Shown: piece by piece, positions 10,860 through 23,009 of the stretch
Layout: each line of letters begins with the position of its first letter
How positions within the stretch are numbered: position 1 is the stretch's first letter
Assembly (NCBI GenBank): GCA_025506515.1
Contig: CM046453.1
Span: 42,043,727-42,107,726 of the forward strand
Length of the DNA: 64,000 nt
Source of the DNA: Flaveria trinervia
Lineage: Eukaryota; Streptophyta; Magnoliopsida; Asterales; Asteraceae
Direction: 5' to 3'
Notes under the pieces: model-generated
Seen by the model: only the letters and a program-made list of their open reading frames with translations
The model's database searches: none
Told to the model about the DNA's origin: nothing
Made by a program: the position numbers and the translations under genes

Positions 10860-11944
10860 CGATAAGCACCATCATGAATATAACCTTTCTCGATAACTGA
10901 GGCGTAATCAGCTGAGTATAGCTGATTTCGGGTTTGTACTCCTGATCTGACATCCCCAATAACATTGTCAAGGGGATGATAGACGTTTAGTCGTGATCCT
11001 GGAGTAGTAGGCACAGCCACCTCAGAACCGATATTGTGAACATTTTGTTCTTCATCTGAGGAAGATGGAGTTTGAGGTTCTGAAGTCAAAGGTGCATCAC
11101 TCATGGATGCTTGTGAACTTTCAGGAACTGGAACCTGTTCCTCCTGACTATTCTAGTCATAAGCTTCAGTTTCATCTTCAGAGGATGAGTCACTGTCATC
11201 GACTACCCCTCTTGACTGAGTAGATGATTCTCCCTGGGTGCTAGATGGTGTATTTAGAATATCATACATCATCCTAGTAGCTAACTCATCATCCGAGGGA
11301 GAGAGAGGGATGTTGAAGGACTTGAAGAATCCATCATAATCGAAGAAGTATGCAGGTCCTTTGCCTGTAAGTGGTGTGGTATATCTCTGAACGTCGACAT
11401 TACACCATACTTCTACAAGACCCGTTGAGTTATTGTAAACTCGCTTGTTCGGTATGTTGTATCCTAGAAAAATTCCTTCATCTGCCTTCTCGCTGAATTT
11501 GCCTTCTTGTGTCTTCTTCAGAAGTGTACACGGCGCACCAAAAGGTTCAAGATACTCCAAATTCGGTTTGCGTCTTTGTAGTAGCTCATAACATGTCTTT
11601 CCGTGGCGCTTGACTATTAGGACTCGATTCAATGTATAACACGCATTTGCCACCGCCTCATTCCAGAATTGGATACGCACTTTCGAGTCTGCCAGCATAG
11701 TCCGTGCTGTCTCTATCAAACTCCTGTTCTTTCTCTCAGCAACGCCATTCATCTGAGGTGTGTAAGCAGAAGTGAATTGATGCACAATTCCCTTTTCCTT
11801 GCAGTATGCCTCCATCCCTTGATTCTTGACTTCTGTCCCGTTGTCTGAGCGTACTTGTCTAACTTTTAGCTTGTAGAGAGTTTCCAGGGTGGTTACTAAT
11901 TCCTTGAATGTCTCCAATGTTTCTGATTTGGATTTTAGAAACAT
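10814..11944 (-). pseudogene. integrase catalytic core and C-terminal linker of element A
   Basis: The minus-strand frame from 11944 holds the second and third catalytic residues: RSDNGTE (Asp at residue 34) and NGVAERKN (Glu at residue 70), an exact D-35-E spacing. A GKT-less linker rich in Ser and acidic residues follows. A TAG at 11153-11155 interrupts the frame, which then continues through 11104-10814 to just before RT. The upstream stop at 11945-11947 (TGA where a Trp is expected) separates this piece from the first half of integrase. This enzyme would insert the cDNA into the genome. Confidence 0.92.
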
Positions 11945-11947
11945 TAC

Positions 11948-12688
11948 TCAAGTGAACCTTGAGTATTCATCAGTGACCACAAAACAGTATATGTCACCTG
12001 CAATGCTCCTTGTACTAACTGGACCAAACAGATCCGTGTGAAGAAGCTCAAGAGGAAGTTCTATTGAATGAACTTTCTTTTCCTTATGAGACTTCTTTGT
12101 CTGTTTGCCTTTCTTGCAAGCTACATAAAAATCAGGAAGCTGAATGTTCTTGACATTTACACCTCTCACCAGATCCTTCAGAATCAAATGATTCATCTTC
12201 CTTTGACTGATGTGTCCCATTCTCCTATGCCAGGAGATTGAGTCTTTTTCAGTAGCTTTGGATAGAAAGCACTGAACCTCATGATCCATTGTAGAAGCTG
12301 TTGACAGATCCAAGACATAAAGGTCTTTATATCTTGAAGCTGTCATTAGAACTTGGTCCTCTGGCATCATATATTCTTTCTTTAGCACGTAACACTTCAT
12401 GTTGTCGAAGATGACTTTAAATCCTTTATCACAGATTTGGGAAACAGAAAGTAAGTTGTTCTGAAGTTGTTGAACGTAGTTCACCTTATCAAACTTAACT
12501 TTCTGATTTCCCACTTCTCCCTGAGCTGTGATATAGCCTCCTTTGTTTCCTGCAAAGGAAACATGCCCTCCTTTTATTTGTTTGACGTTTGATAAAAGGG
12601 CTCTATTTCCTGTCATGTGCCTGGATGCTCCGCTGTCTATAATCCACGTGTTAGTCTCAGGGCTGTATCGAACACCCTGCACATACAA
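11948..12688 (-). pseudogene. protease and N-terminal integrase of element A
   Basis: DSGASRHMTGN (residues 18-28) is the aspartic protease active site. The pre-integrase zinc domain follows with WHRRMGH (residues 153-159) and YVAC (188-191), then HTDLFGP with the first integrase Asp at residue 219. The HHCC finger is damaged: the first Cys of the C-x2-C pair reads Tyr (codon at 12125-12127), a G-to-A change. The frame ends at a TGA in place of a Trp codon next to 11945. Confidence 0.93.
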
Positions 12689-12939
12689 AGTAAATGAATT
12701 AGTTTAGGTTAGGAACCAAAGCTTTTACTGTCTTGGGTTTCCCAGAGGCATCACACATCATAAACTCCACCCATTGACCCTTAGAGGGTGAGGGTAGCTC
12801 AGGTTCCTTCTTGTCATCAGTATTAGACACGTAGGTGGACTTTTCTTTCCATAAGCCAGATTTGTGCAATGCCTGTCTATGATAAACAGTCGTCTGGCTT
12901 ACAGGTTGAATTTAGGTTCGCTAGCTCTTCTAGGTGGAG

Positions 12940-13125
12940 TTAGAGAACTTCACTTAGAAGACCTAGGTCTAGAGTCCTGAAGATCAATCTTCTTCCTAGG
13001 TGTCTGATAGAAATGACAATAGGAAGCAATGTGTCCACATTCTCCACAGTTGTAGCATGACCTGCTATCAACTTTATGAGTAGACTTTCTTTGTGGAGAA
13101 GTGCGTGACACTCTAGTAACATCAA
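12940..13125 (-). pseudogene. second CCHC zinc knuckle region of element A
   Basis: One minus-strand frame across 13065-13020 reads CYNCGECGHIASYC, a perfect C-x2-C-x4-H-x4-C knuckle, between the gag coiled coil and the protease. The first knuckle lies about 1.27 kb upstream in gag. Frameshifts on both sides break continuity. The region 12689-12939 links it to the protease and contains a charged segment but no other motif. Confidence 0.75.
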
Positions 13126-13138
13126 TCACTCTAGTTTT

Positions 13139-13950
13139 TTACTCTTGTATTTTTGATGTTTTCTCTGATTTAACAAAATTTACTGTTTTAACCTGTTTCA
13201 CCTTTTGGTTAACTGGTTTTTGACTTGAAGCATGTGAAAAAGTAACATTTGAAGTCCTTTTAGGTTTTGATTTGACTCTTTTTGACCCTGACTTTAAGTT
13301 AACCTTTTCAAATTCATTTTCCATATTAAGACAAGGCAATTTACCCTTTGCCTTTGAAGTGGCCTCCTTTTGTTTCTGTCCAGATTCAGTAGAGGAACAT
13401 GAGGTGTCTGGATCAGTAATAAGAGGAGAAGTCACCACATGATCCTTGATGGGGTTATTATTTACTGGTCTAGACTTAGTGTTCATCAAGATCTCAGGTG
13501 GTGTGGAACCACTTTGTAGCCTAATCCCTCCCCGTTATTCTTTTCTCTCACTAAGTGTTGAACTATGTGTGAAGAACTAGTCCAACTGTGCAGTTTCTGT
13601 TTTAATGAATTAACTTCTACTTCTAGAACTGCCTTTTGCTTCTTAGTTTCTTCTAGGGAGCTTAGATAGTACCTAATGTCATTTGCTTGGTTAAAGGCCA
13701 CTACTTCGATTTCCCTAAGTTGTTTAGCCAATAGGTCTATCTTTTCTTTATAACTGTGCTCATTTTGTTTTAGTACTCTATTAGCCTCAGTGCACAGTCG
13801 TAAATCTTTTACTAAGTTATCATTATGATCTAATAACCTAGCAAATTTTCCATCTATGCTATTCCTAAAAGTATCACAATCAGAACAAGCATTATTATTA
13901 TACATTTGGTCAGTAGTACTTACCTGAGTTGGTTCAGAAGAGTTAGCCAT
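13139..13950 (-). pseudogene. gag C-terminal coiled coil and basic linker of element A
   Basis: Two overlapping frame pieces. 13950-13486 encodes a helical heptad-rich segment (residues about 30-130) typical of the long Sirevirus gag. 13489-13139 is a Lys/Ser-rich linker. A frameshift near 13950 separates it from the upstream gag. Confidence 0.8.
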
Positions 13951-15522
13951 CAGTGCAGCATCAGATGTCTCTGGTTCTGGTGATTCAACTTTTCTGTCTC
14001 TGACGTGGAAATCTCCTCATTTGGCTTGTAACTGACCTCGGCTGCAGTTGTTTCTTCACTATGTGACATTGCTATCTCAACTGCTAGATCCCCTTCACTC
14101 ACAGAATCATCATCAATATTCTCAACACTGGCAATGTTAGACTCTCCTGGTGAGACAAACCTAAAACTCCAATCCTGTCCTTCATCTTCATGAGCAGTCA
14201 AGGCTTTTGGATCCTTGTTTGATGAAGTAGAACTGGAGGCTTGCTTGCCTTGGCGAGTAAAGGACGAGAACGGGTTCCCATTACCCGTCTTCTTTGGCTT
14301 GACACATTCTCTTTCGAAGTGCCCCTTCTCTCCACAGTTGAAGCAGGTCACTTTGCTCTTGTCAAAGCGAAATGTGGTATCCTTAGAAGCTATCAAGTTC
14401 TGTCCAGTCTTCTTTACAAACTTCTTCGCCCTTCGGACAGCGCTAGTTAAGGCCCACATTATATCCATCCTCTCAAGCTCCATTTCATCCACCTGCTCGT
14501 AGTCCTCATCTACCAGATGGCAGTTTCCAATATTCCCGGCAACAAGTCCATCATATGAATGAACCACTGCTGCTAAAAGATCCATATGCTCTCGAGCTAC
14601 TTCTACGGCCACATTACCGAGGTTCTCGATCTTCAGTTTGGTAGCACTTGCTTCTGATCCAATATAATGGGTACATGACGACCCAGACGTGTCTGATCCA
14701 GAAGGAGAAGCATGTGAAGGACCTGACGAGCTTGACACAAAAGCAGTCTGGAGTGGTGCTCCAGATGTCTTAACTTGAGGCGTGGCGTTGTATAAAGCTG
14801 GATTTTGTGTGTACGAAGACTTCTGAGCTCTATACTTCATCCTTAGTGCTTCTTCTCGCAACATAAGAATGAAGTCATTTATATCCAGCTTTACAAGCAT
14901 TCCATTCTGTCTCAGGTTAGACACGAATGTAGCCCACTTATCAGGCAATCCATCTGCGAAGTTGCTTACTTTCTCTTCCATAGTCGTTTCCACTCCATGT
15001 GTATGCAATTCGCTAATCAAGTGGTAGAATCTGTCTATGACTTCGTCTAAACTTTCATTACCAATCGATGAGAAGTTATCGAATTCCTTCTTTAACTCCT
15101 TTGCCTTGATTGCCTTCAATGACGCATTCCCATCATATCTCTTCTCTAGCTCATCCCACAGTTTCTTGGACTGCTTGTTCTCTGAATACTGGTGAATATG
15201 TCTTTAGGGATAGACTGAGTGATCAATGCATAAACTCTTTTCTCTGCATTGTACTTTATTTTCTGTGCGTCTGTCATCCCGCTTAATGTTAGCTTAACTC
15301 CATCAGCTCCCACCGGTGTACTATAACCAATCTCAATGGCTTCCCACAGATTAGGATCTACTCCATTAAGGTAGATCTCAAAACGTTGTTTCAGTGGGGA
15401 AACTCATCTAAAGTCAAAAGCTTTGGTGGTTTATTGTGATTACCCACCTCACTCTCAAGAAACAGCAGGTTCTGTATCCTTGAGTCCTTCCCTGCAGTAA
15501 AGGCTGACATCTGATCTTCCAT
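13951..15522 (-). pseudogene. gag (capsid and first nucleocapsid knuckle) of element A
   Basis: The start codon is taken at 15520-15522, the first ATG after the leader; a second Met follows four codons on. One-base losses near 15400 and 15190 shift the frame, after which 389 codons are open from 15119. The capsid-like helical domain of copia gag is followed by the knuckle CFNCGEKGHFEREC at about 14300-14341. The product would coat the element RNA and build the particle. Confidence 0.88.
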
Positions 15523-15559
15523 GACTAATAAGCTTATAATCTAATCAAACAAACTTTCA

Positions 15560-15790
15560 CTGATGCGACTGAAGGATGTGAATGATCTAATCGTGCGTAT
15601 GACCTCTGCGACTGGTTCAATCGTGCGGCTGAACTGGGCGATTGGTTCAGTCGGGCGAATGAATCTGGTGCGTATGAGCTATGCGAACGAACAGTTCAGT
15701 CGGCCGAATAAGGGTGCGACTATGTCCAATCGTGCGTATGAGCAATGCGAATGGAGTCCAGTCGTACGAATGAGTCACTCGTGCGACTGA
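15560..15790. repeat. palindrome cluster in the 5' leader of element A
   Basis: Between gag and the primer-binding site lie many half-perfect members of the element's palindrome family, such as CAGTCGGCCGAATA and CAGTCGTACGAATG, plus CACTCGTGCGACTG. The cluster is in transcribed leader, unlike the U3 cluster. It gives an accidental plus-strand open frame (15563-15790) that I do not regard as a gene. Confidence 0.75.
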
Positions 15791-16003
15791 AGCTGCTGTT
15801 TTACAAAAATTTCTAGGTTTGACGGGTTTCAGCCATAAAGATTCGAAATTTCACAAGTTCTAATCGCCTAAGTCCGTAGAAACCAAACTTCGATGAGCAG
15901 GGAACTTCCAAGATCACTTTTGATGCCAAAGATTGCGTTTTTAGTGCAAAAACACAAACTTTTATGCAATCTTGATTGAATCAACATGTAATCAATAGTC
16001 AAA

Positions 16004-16017
16004 GCTCTCATACCACT
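16004..16017 (-). other. primer-binding site of element A
   Basis: Directly inside the 5' LTR the minus strand reads AGTGGTATGAGAGCTT, matching initiator tRNA-Met with one change from TGGTATCAGAGC. This fixes the element's strand and LTR boundary. Confidence 0.9.
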
Positions 16018-16745
16018 TGTTAGGACCTGGTATATGACCGAAATACCTAGAGATTAACGTGTAAACCAGATCAAATAGTGCGGAATCCTATTTGATAGGC
16101 GATCCAATCAGTGAGAACACACGAAGAATCAATCAAGAATTGAAACTAACGTTAGAAATCGATTGGGAATCGATCTAATGTGTTCTATGAACTTGGAGAA
16201 CGAATTGGAAGGTTTCTGGACAGCTAGGGTACGTCTGGAATCGTAATTGATCGAGAGTCCCTATTTTTCACGAATTGAGTTGTATTTATAGGTTGGTATT
16301 ATTCAATCGTGCGACTGAACCATTAGTCTGGTTCAGTCGTGCGATTGAACCATGCGGTTGATTCATTCGTACGACTGAGTGTTCAGTGGTGCGACTAAGC
16401 CAATCTTATGTTACAATCGTACGACTGATCCAGTCTCCTGGTTCAGTCGTGCGACTGAGTCAATCGTGTGAAGTTATTCATGCGTATGGTTCATTCGCAT
16501 GAGCCACTAGCATGAGAACTTCATTGAGCTAAGTTTGAATGTTTTAATTAATATAACATAATGTGCAACCATTCAAACAATCATAAACCCAATCAATTCA
16601 ATCACGACTCATTAATGAAATATTAAACATCACAAGTAACAAACAATTTATGTCATTTCATTAATCAATACAAATTACATCATACTCAGACAGACAAGAT
16701 TCATTACATTTCAAATCATGATCTAGGGACATACATGCATCAACA
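16018..16745 (-). repeat. 5' LTR of element A
   Basis: Copy of 2411-3136 with about 2% divergence. The minus-strand TATA box (CTATAAATA) is at 16283-16291 and the palindrome cluster at 16305-16500 lies directly upstream of it, in U3. The duplication AAATG follows at 16746-16750. The arm mismatches differ between the two LTR copies: one dyad perfect at 2807-2820 is broken here. Confidence 0.97.
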
Positions 16746-17421
16746 AAATGTCTACAAGTACTGAAGAACAAATGTTCATAAGTACTGAAGAACACCGTCT
16801 ACAAGTACTGAAGAACAAATGTCTCCATAACTACTGATGTGAACAGACAAGTGCTGAAGAACAACATTCTTGAACAACATTCTTCTAACTGCTGATGAAC
16901 AAAATGAATAAACTACTGAAGATCAACGTTCCCAACTACTGATGAATAAAAAATCTCAACTACTAATGAGAAAACTTCTTTAGGCATTTCATCAAACAAT
17001 TGGTGTGCAGACTTTGAGCAACACATTGTGTATGAAACTTGAACATTCAAGTTGTCCAAACGCACAATCAGCAAGACAGGTGTAGAACCAAATTGCACCA
17101 CCATATTCAGTTCATTTGTACAAGAAACCCATTAAATGTAAACTATAATATTTACCTGGGTTCATCTTGTGTGGTCTGAGCTCATATAGAATATCCAACC
17201 ATTAAGTCATATGCACCACAGACCCATAAACAATTCACCAAAGTTTGTAACATGGTTTTGATAAGAAAGGGAGTATCAAAACACACTAGATTTCTTCACA
17301 GGCAAAAGCCCTGTAGTAGCAGCAAAATGTATCTCCAAATTGATTTAACAAATAAGAAAAGAGCATAGGTGAATCATCGGTTGTGAGATCGATCAATTCA
17401 GAGCCTAGCTCTAATAGCAAT
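16746..17421 (-). mobile_element. interior of old copia-like element C, right side
   Basis: The AAGTACTGAAGAAC array resumes at 16746 and fades by about 16850. On the minus strand the LTR at 17422 is followed by TTGCTATTAGAGCT, a decayed tRNA-Met primer site, so this is the leader side of a minus-strand element. A 63-codon frame at 17104-16913 includes HQLFDEMPKEVF, which resembles a pentatricopeptide-repeat helix; see findings. No gag is recognisable. Confidence 0.5.
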
Positions 17422-17943
17422 TGTTAGGATAAAAAATACCATATTTGATGAAATCAATTAGATATGAACATTCAAAGGGTAGGAGATGTATAATCATTGA
17501 GTAAACAAAGGGAAATTTATTGTAGAAACAAGATAAACAGGATGAAAGAAGAAATTGCAATAATCAAAATACAACCTCCATGGATGACAACTCCATGGAG
17601 GCTGCACACACATCAAGCTCACCAAATGATTACATTGTGAAAATTCTAATTGAGATGGGGGTTATCCTATATATTTATAGTACATGACCCAAAACCCTAG
17701 GATGATGATAGCAAAACTAAATATTACATCATAAATACAATGAAATAATAAAATAGTTCCTATTTCTATAACTTGGGTCTTGAGTCTTCACAAATGGTGA
17801 ACTTGAACCAGGTGGGCGTTTGCAAGGAAATATTTATCTTCTGCTCCCCCTCAGAAGATGCTTTGCACTTCTTTTATGATCAATATTAGAATATATTTCG
17901 TCTTTCCAAATCCTTGTTGTTTAGGTAAAAACACACCCCAACA
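17422..17943 (-). repeat. LTR of element C
   Basis: Bounded by TGTTAGG and CCCCAACA in plus orientation, 522 bp, next to the decayed primer site on its left and satellite on its right. Its partner LTR is not in the window. The satellite text ACATT directly after it (17944-17948) could be one target duplication. Confidence 0.6.
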
Positions 17944-20900
17944 ACATTCCATAACCAATTTCGAATATTCTTGCCTTAAAATACATTGAATCAATCTAAA
18001 TGAGAACTATCTATCCACAGAATCCTTTTTAACCACGAAGGAAAGGAAAAGAGGTGTAAATGACAAATAAACTAGTCGAATTTCACTAGAGTAGAATGGA
18101 AAATCAAATTACAATGGAAATAAAACTAATCGGATGTCAAACGAGAAACGTAATGTGTGATTGATGAAAAATAAGTCAAATCGTGTTAATAAGACAAATT
18201 AAATAAAAGTATTTATATTTTAATCAAACTTATGCAACAACATGTTGGTAGATCAATGTATTCGCAAAAGCTTAACTAAATTCATGGGAAATGATCTAGT
18301 TATACAAAAACAATAAACAACACAAATCTTGCATTGTTTGCTTTTATTTTGGTAACAACTTCAAATGCTATGGGGTTTTGATTCTTAAGACATCTAAACA
18401 CTTACCAAACAAATTAATCATATCTTGTTAAAAGCTTCATTGTAAACACACTAATTGATCACACATTGAACCTAGCATCTATTCTTTACTCAAAACCAAA
18501 ACGAACACGATACCACACTGATGACCCTTAAATTCAATCCACTTCTTCCCAAAACTTATCCACAACATTCCGCTACTAATTTCGCATATTATTGCCTCAA
18601 AATCCATTGAATTAATCAAAATGACAACTATCGATCCAATGAATCCTTTTTCGACCACGATGGGAATTAAATGAGGTGTAAATGACGATAAACTACTCAA
18701 ATTTCACTAGAGTAGAATGGAAAATCAAATTACAATGGAAATAAATCTAATAAGATGTCAAACATGAAACATAATGTGTGATTGATGAAAAGAAGTCAAA
18801 TCAAGTTAATAAGACAAATCAAATAAAATTACTTATATTTTAATCAAAATTATGCAACTACATATTAGTGGATCAATGTCTTCACAAAACTTAACTAAAT
18901 ACATGGGAAAGGAACTAATTATACGAAAAGCACTAAACAACACTAATTCTAGCATTGATTGTTTTTCCTTTTGGTACCAACCTCAAATGCTATGGAGTTT
19001 TGATTCTCAAGCCTTCTGACACACCACCAAACAAATTTAATCAAATCATATTATAAGATTAACTGTTATCACACTATTCGATCACACATTAAACCTAGGA
19101 TCTATTGCTTACTCAAAACCAAAACCGAACATGATGCCTCACGAATGACCCTTAAAACCAATCCACTTCTATCCAAAACCTATCCACGACATTCCATAAC
19201 CAATTTCAAATATTATTGCCTTAAAATATATTGAATCAATCTAAATGATAACTATCTATCCACAGAATCCTTTTTAACCACGAAGGGAAGGAAAAGAGGT
19301 GGAAATGACGAATAAACTAGTCGAATTTTACTAGAGTAGAATGGAAAATCAAATTACAATGGAAAAAAAACTAATCAGATGTCAAACGAGAAACGTAATA
19401 TGTGATTGATGAAAAAGAAGTCAAATCGAGTTAATAAGACAAATTAAATAATATTACTTATATTTTAATCAATATTATACAACTACATGTTGGTAGATCA
19501 ATGTATTCCCAAAAGCTTAAGTAAATTCACACAAAATGAACTAGTTATACAAAAACATTAACAACACTAATCTCGCATTGATTGCTTTTGCTTTTGGTAA
19601 CCACTTCAAATGCTATGGAGTTTTGATTCTTAAGACATCTAAACACACTACCAAACAAATTAATCATATCTTATTAGAAGCTTCATTGTAAACACGCTAA
19701 TCGATCACACATTGAACCTAGCATCTATTGTTTACTCAAAACCAAAACTGAACACGATACCACACGAATGATCCTTAAATTCAATCCACTTCTACCCAAA
19801 ACTTAATCACAACTAATATCACATATTATCGCCTCAAAATCCATTGAATCAATCTGAATGACAACTATCGATCCAATGAATCCTCTTTCGACCACGAAGG
19901 GAAGGGAATGAGGTGTAAATGACGAATAAACTAGTCGAATTTCACTAGAGTAGAAGGGAAAATCAAATTACCATGGAAATAAAGCTAATCGGATGTCAAA
20001 CATGAAACGTAATGTGTGATTGATGAAAAAGAAGTCAAATCAAGCTAATAAAACAAATCAAATAAAATTACTTATACTTTAATCAAAGTTATGCAACTAC
20101 ATATTAGTCGATCATTGTCTTCACAAAAGCTTAACTTAATACATGGGAAATGAGCTAATTATACGAAAAACATTAAACAACACTAATTCTAGCATTGATT
20201 GCTTTTCCTTTTGGTAACAACCTCAAATGATACGGAGTTTCGAATCTCAAGCCTTCTGAACACACCACCAAACAAATTTAATCAAATCTTATTATGTGAT
20301 TTGTTGTTATCACACTAATCGATCACACATTGAACGTATGACCTATTGTTTACTTAAACCCTAAACCGAACACGATACCTCACGAATGACCCTTAAAATC
20401 AATCCACTTCTATCCAAAATTTATCCATAAATTTCCACAACCAATTTCGAATATTATTGCCTCAAAATCCATTGATTCAATATAAATGACAACTATCGAT
20501 CCACGAAATACTTTTTCAACCACGAAGGGAAGGAAAAGAGGTGTAAATGATGAATGAACTAGTCGAATTTCACTAGAGTAGAAGGGAAAATCAAATTACA
20601 ATGGAAAAAAAACTAATCAGATGTCAAACAAGAAACGTAATGTGTGATCGATGAAAAAGAAGTCAAATTGAGTTAATAAGACAAATTAAATAAAATTACT
20701 TATATTTTAATCAATATTATACAACTACATGTTGATAGCTCAATGTATTCACAAAATCTTAACTAAATTCACAAGAAATGAACTAGTTTTACAAAAACAT
20801 TAAACAACACTAATCTCGCATTGATTGCTTTTGCTTTTGGTAACAACTTTAAATGCTATGGAGTTTTGATTCTTAAGACATCTAAACACACTACCAAACA

Positions 20901-21074
20901 AATTAATTTACAAGCTTCATTGTAAACACGCAAATCGATCAAACATTGAACCTAGCATCTATTGTTTACTCAAAACCAAAACCGAACACGATACCACACG
21001 AATGACCCTTAAACTCAATCCACTTCTACCTAAAAGTTATGCACAACATTCCACAACTAATTTCACATATTATT
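17944..21074. repeat. 622-bp satellite, block 1
   Basis: The landmark ACAACTATC recurs near 18008, 18623, 19250, 19861 and 20490, spaced 613-628 bp. Monomers alternate between type A (landmark followed by CCACNGAATCC, later CATGTTGGTAGATC and AAGACATCTAAACAC) and type B (CCAATGAATCC, later CATATTAGTGGATC and AAGCCTTCTGAACAC). Open frames here, such as 18479-18700 on the minus strand, are monomer text and not genes. The block ends at TTATT (21070-21074), a target duplication. Confidence 0.96.
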
Positions 21075-21744
21075 TGTAACACCCCGAAATTTCTATTTAA
21101 ACGAAAGGAAAATAAAAGTTAATGGAAAGAATAGAAATTTTGCACACGTGGAAGGGGAAAAAGTGTACAAAGTACACTTCAATTATTGTAAGGATTTAAG
21201 GGCATGGGTGCCCATTAATTTCTTTTTCATCTCCTTCAATCGGCTGGAAAGAAGAAAGAAGAGAGAGAGCCCCGGTTCTAGAGAGAGAATGTGGAAGAAG
21301 CAGCTTCAAAAGGTAAGTCTTCTCTTATATGAGCTCGGTTTCAGCTGGGTTTCGAGTTCTTGACCGAAGTTCTTGGTGTTTAGTGTTTGTTTTTGGGATT
21401 CAATAGCTGAATCGAACGTGGGTCTTGAACGGGAAGAGTGTTGCTCAAAAGCTGCTCAAGGTGAGTTTCTAAAACCCCTCTTTTACGGATTTTCAACTGA
21501 TTTGGGGCTATTATGCATACTAAGTAAACGTTTTTAAAGAAACCGTGGATTTACAACTTTATGTCCGAATGTTGTATGTATGTATGTATGTTGTAGTGTT
21601 GGCTTATGGGTTGGAGATGATGATTAGCATGCTTAGGTGCCCTTAGTATGTTAGATCTATGTTTGGGTATGCTTAGAATGAGAATCGGGTGAAATTGGTA
21701 ACATAGAAAACATTTCAGAATGATTCAGACGAACATGAACAGTG

Positions 21745-22180
21745 GTCCATGCGCCTGAATTGCTGGCCATGCGCCAAAGGGGTGACCCATGCGCCCAAAG
21801 GGAAGGCCCATGCACCCAAAGGGAAGCCCATACGCCCAAAGGGGAGGCCCATGCGCCCAGTAATTGGCCAGGCATCCAAGTTGCTGGCCATATGCCCAGC
21901 AGGAAGCCCATGCACCTAAAATGGTTGGCCATGCGCCCAGCAGATGGCCCATGCGCCTAAAATGGCTGGCCATGCGCCCAGCAGATGGCCCATGCACCTA
22001 AAATGGTTGGCCATGCGCCCAGCAGATGGCCCATGCGCCTAAAATGGCTGGCCATGCGCCCAACAGAGAGGGCCCATGCGCCTGAATTGTGCCATGCACC
22101 CAAAGTGTTAAAATGTTAAAGTGTTGATGCACCTAAACAGGGCAGAAATGCCCAAACAGTGCCCATGCGCCCAGACTGTT
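21745..22180. repeat. GCGCCC-rich tandem repeats in the solo LTR
   Basis: About twenty short units of the form GGCCATGCGCCCA or CCCATGCGCCTAAA, some grouped into higher units of about 60 bp near 21920-22060. They keep several frames open on both strands, giving apparent Met-His-Gly-rich peptides that I regard as artefacts. Confidence 0.85.
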
Positions 22181-22660
22181 TTATATTTAGAATTTTTATG
22201 CTTATGCGCCTAGAAGGACCCATGCGCCCACTTAGGACTTAAGGTTTTCTAAGTGGATTTTAAGGGGTATTATGGGGAGATAAGCCTAGTTAGGATGTGA
22301 TGGCTTATGTTTGATGTGTGTTATGCATGTATGGTGTTGCTTGTGTGGTGATGGTGTATGATTATGTTTATGTTTATGTTCCTTATTATGTATGTATGTC
22401 TTCCCTTGGCTTTGCGTTGAACGTTAATAAATGTAATGAAAGTATTATCTAACGTAAAGTGGAAGATAATAAAAAGAGGAACGTAATGAATGAATGCATG
22501 CATGAATAAATGAATGAATAACGAGAGAAGTATAGAGAGGCTTGCAAGCAATATGAACAGAGGTGCACGACTCTTAATGCCTTAAGCTCTACCGCGTGAG
22601 GTTCAGCAAATCCTAAAGTTTGCACGCAAGGGTTCCAGTCTTTGTGACTGACCTTCAGAG

Positions 22661-22932
22661 GTGTTACCCATTTTATGGGGGTGTTACCCACTTTGCTGGG
22701 GGTGTTGTTACCCACTTTGGTGGGGGTGTGGTACCCACCTTGGTGGGGGTGTTGTTACCCACTTTGGTGGGGGTGTTGTTACCCACTTTGGTGGGGGTGT
22801 TGTTACCCACTTTGGTGGGGGTGTTGTTACCCACTTCGGTGGGGGTGTTGTTACCCACTTCGGTGGGGGTGTTGTTACCTATTTCGGTGGGGGTGTTGTT
22901 ACCCACTTCGGTGGGGGTGTTGTTACCCGACT
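22661..22932. repeat. 24-bp GTTGTTACCCACTTTGGTGG minisatellite
   Basis: About eleven units of 24 bp. Each unit contains CCCAC and GTGGG separated by four to five bases, so every unit can form a small hairpin and carries a run of five G. As 24 is a multiple of three, all frames stay open, producing spurious Gly/Val-rich and Asn/Thr-rich peptides. Confidence 0.93.
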
Positions 22933-23009
22933 TATGTATAACTTCGGGGGTGTGGCATAGAGCCAAGCATAGTTATGAGGTGAGCGACTCTGTGTCGCAA
23001 AAGACTCGA

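Larger units (their letters stand above)
2411..16745 (-). mobile_element. complete Sirevirus-like Ty1/copia element A
   Basis: Two LTRs (2411-3136, 16018-16745) of nearly equal length flank, in minus-strand order, a primer-binding site, gag, protease, integrase, reverse transcriptase, RNase H, a third ORF and a polypurine tract. The element is bounded by a perfect AAATG duplication at 2406-2410 and 16746-16750. Gene order with integrase before RT marks Ty1/copia. The long gag with coiled coil, the ORF downstream of pol and repeated palindromes fit the Sirevirus lineage. I counted about 16 substitutions and two one-base indels between the LTRs, so insertion was fairly recent. All ORFs carry stops or frameshifts, so this copy is defective. 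Confidence 0.95.

Noticed and set aside
18479..18700. Frames at 18479-18700, 27767-27967 and 49716-49973 encode similar peptides, suggesting a gene family
   Set aside because: All lie in the same part of the type-B satellite monomer; the likeness is that of the satellite DNA.
21657..21997. Overlapping minus-strand Met-His-Gly-rich frames
   Set aside because: Produced by GCGCCC tandem repeats in the solo LTR; several frames are open at once.
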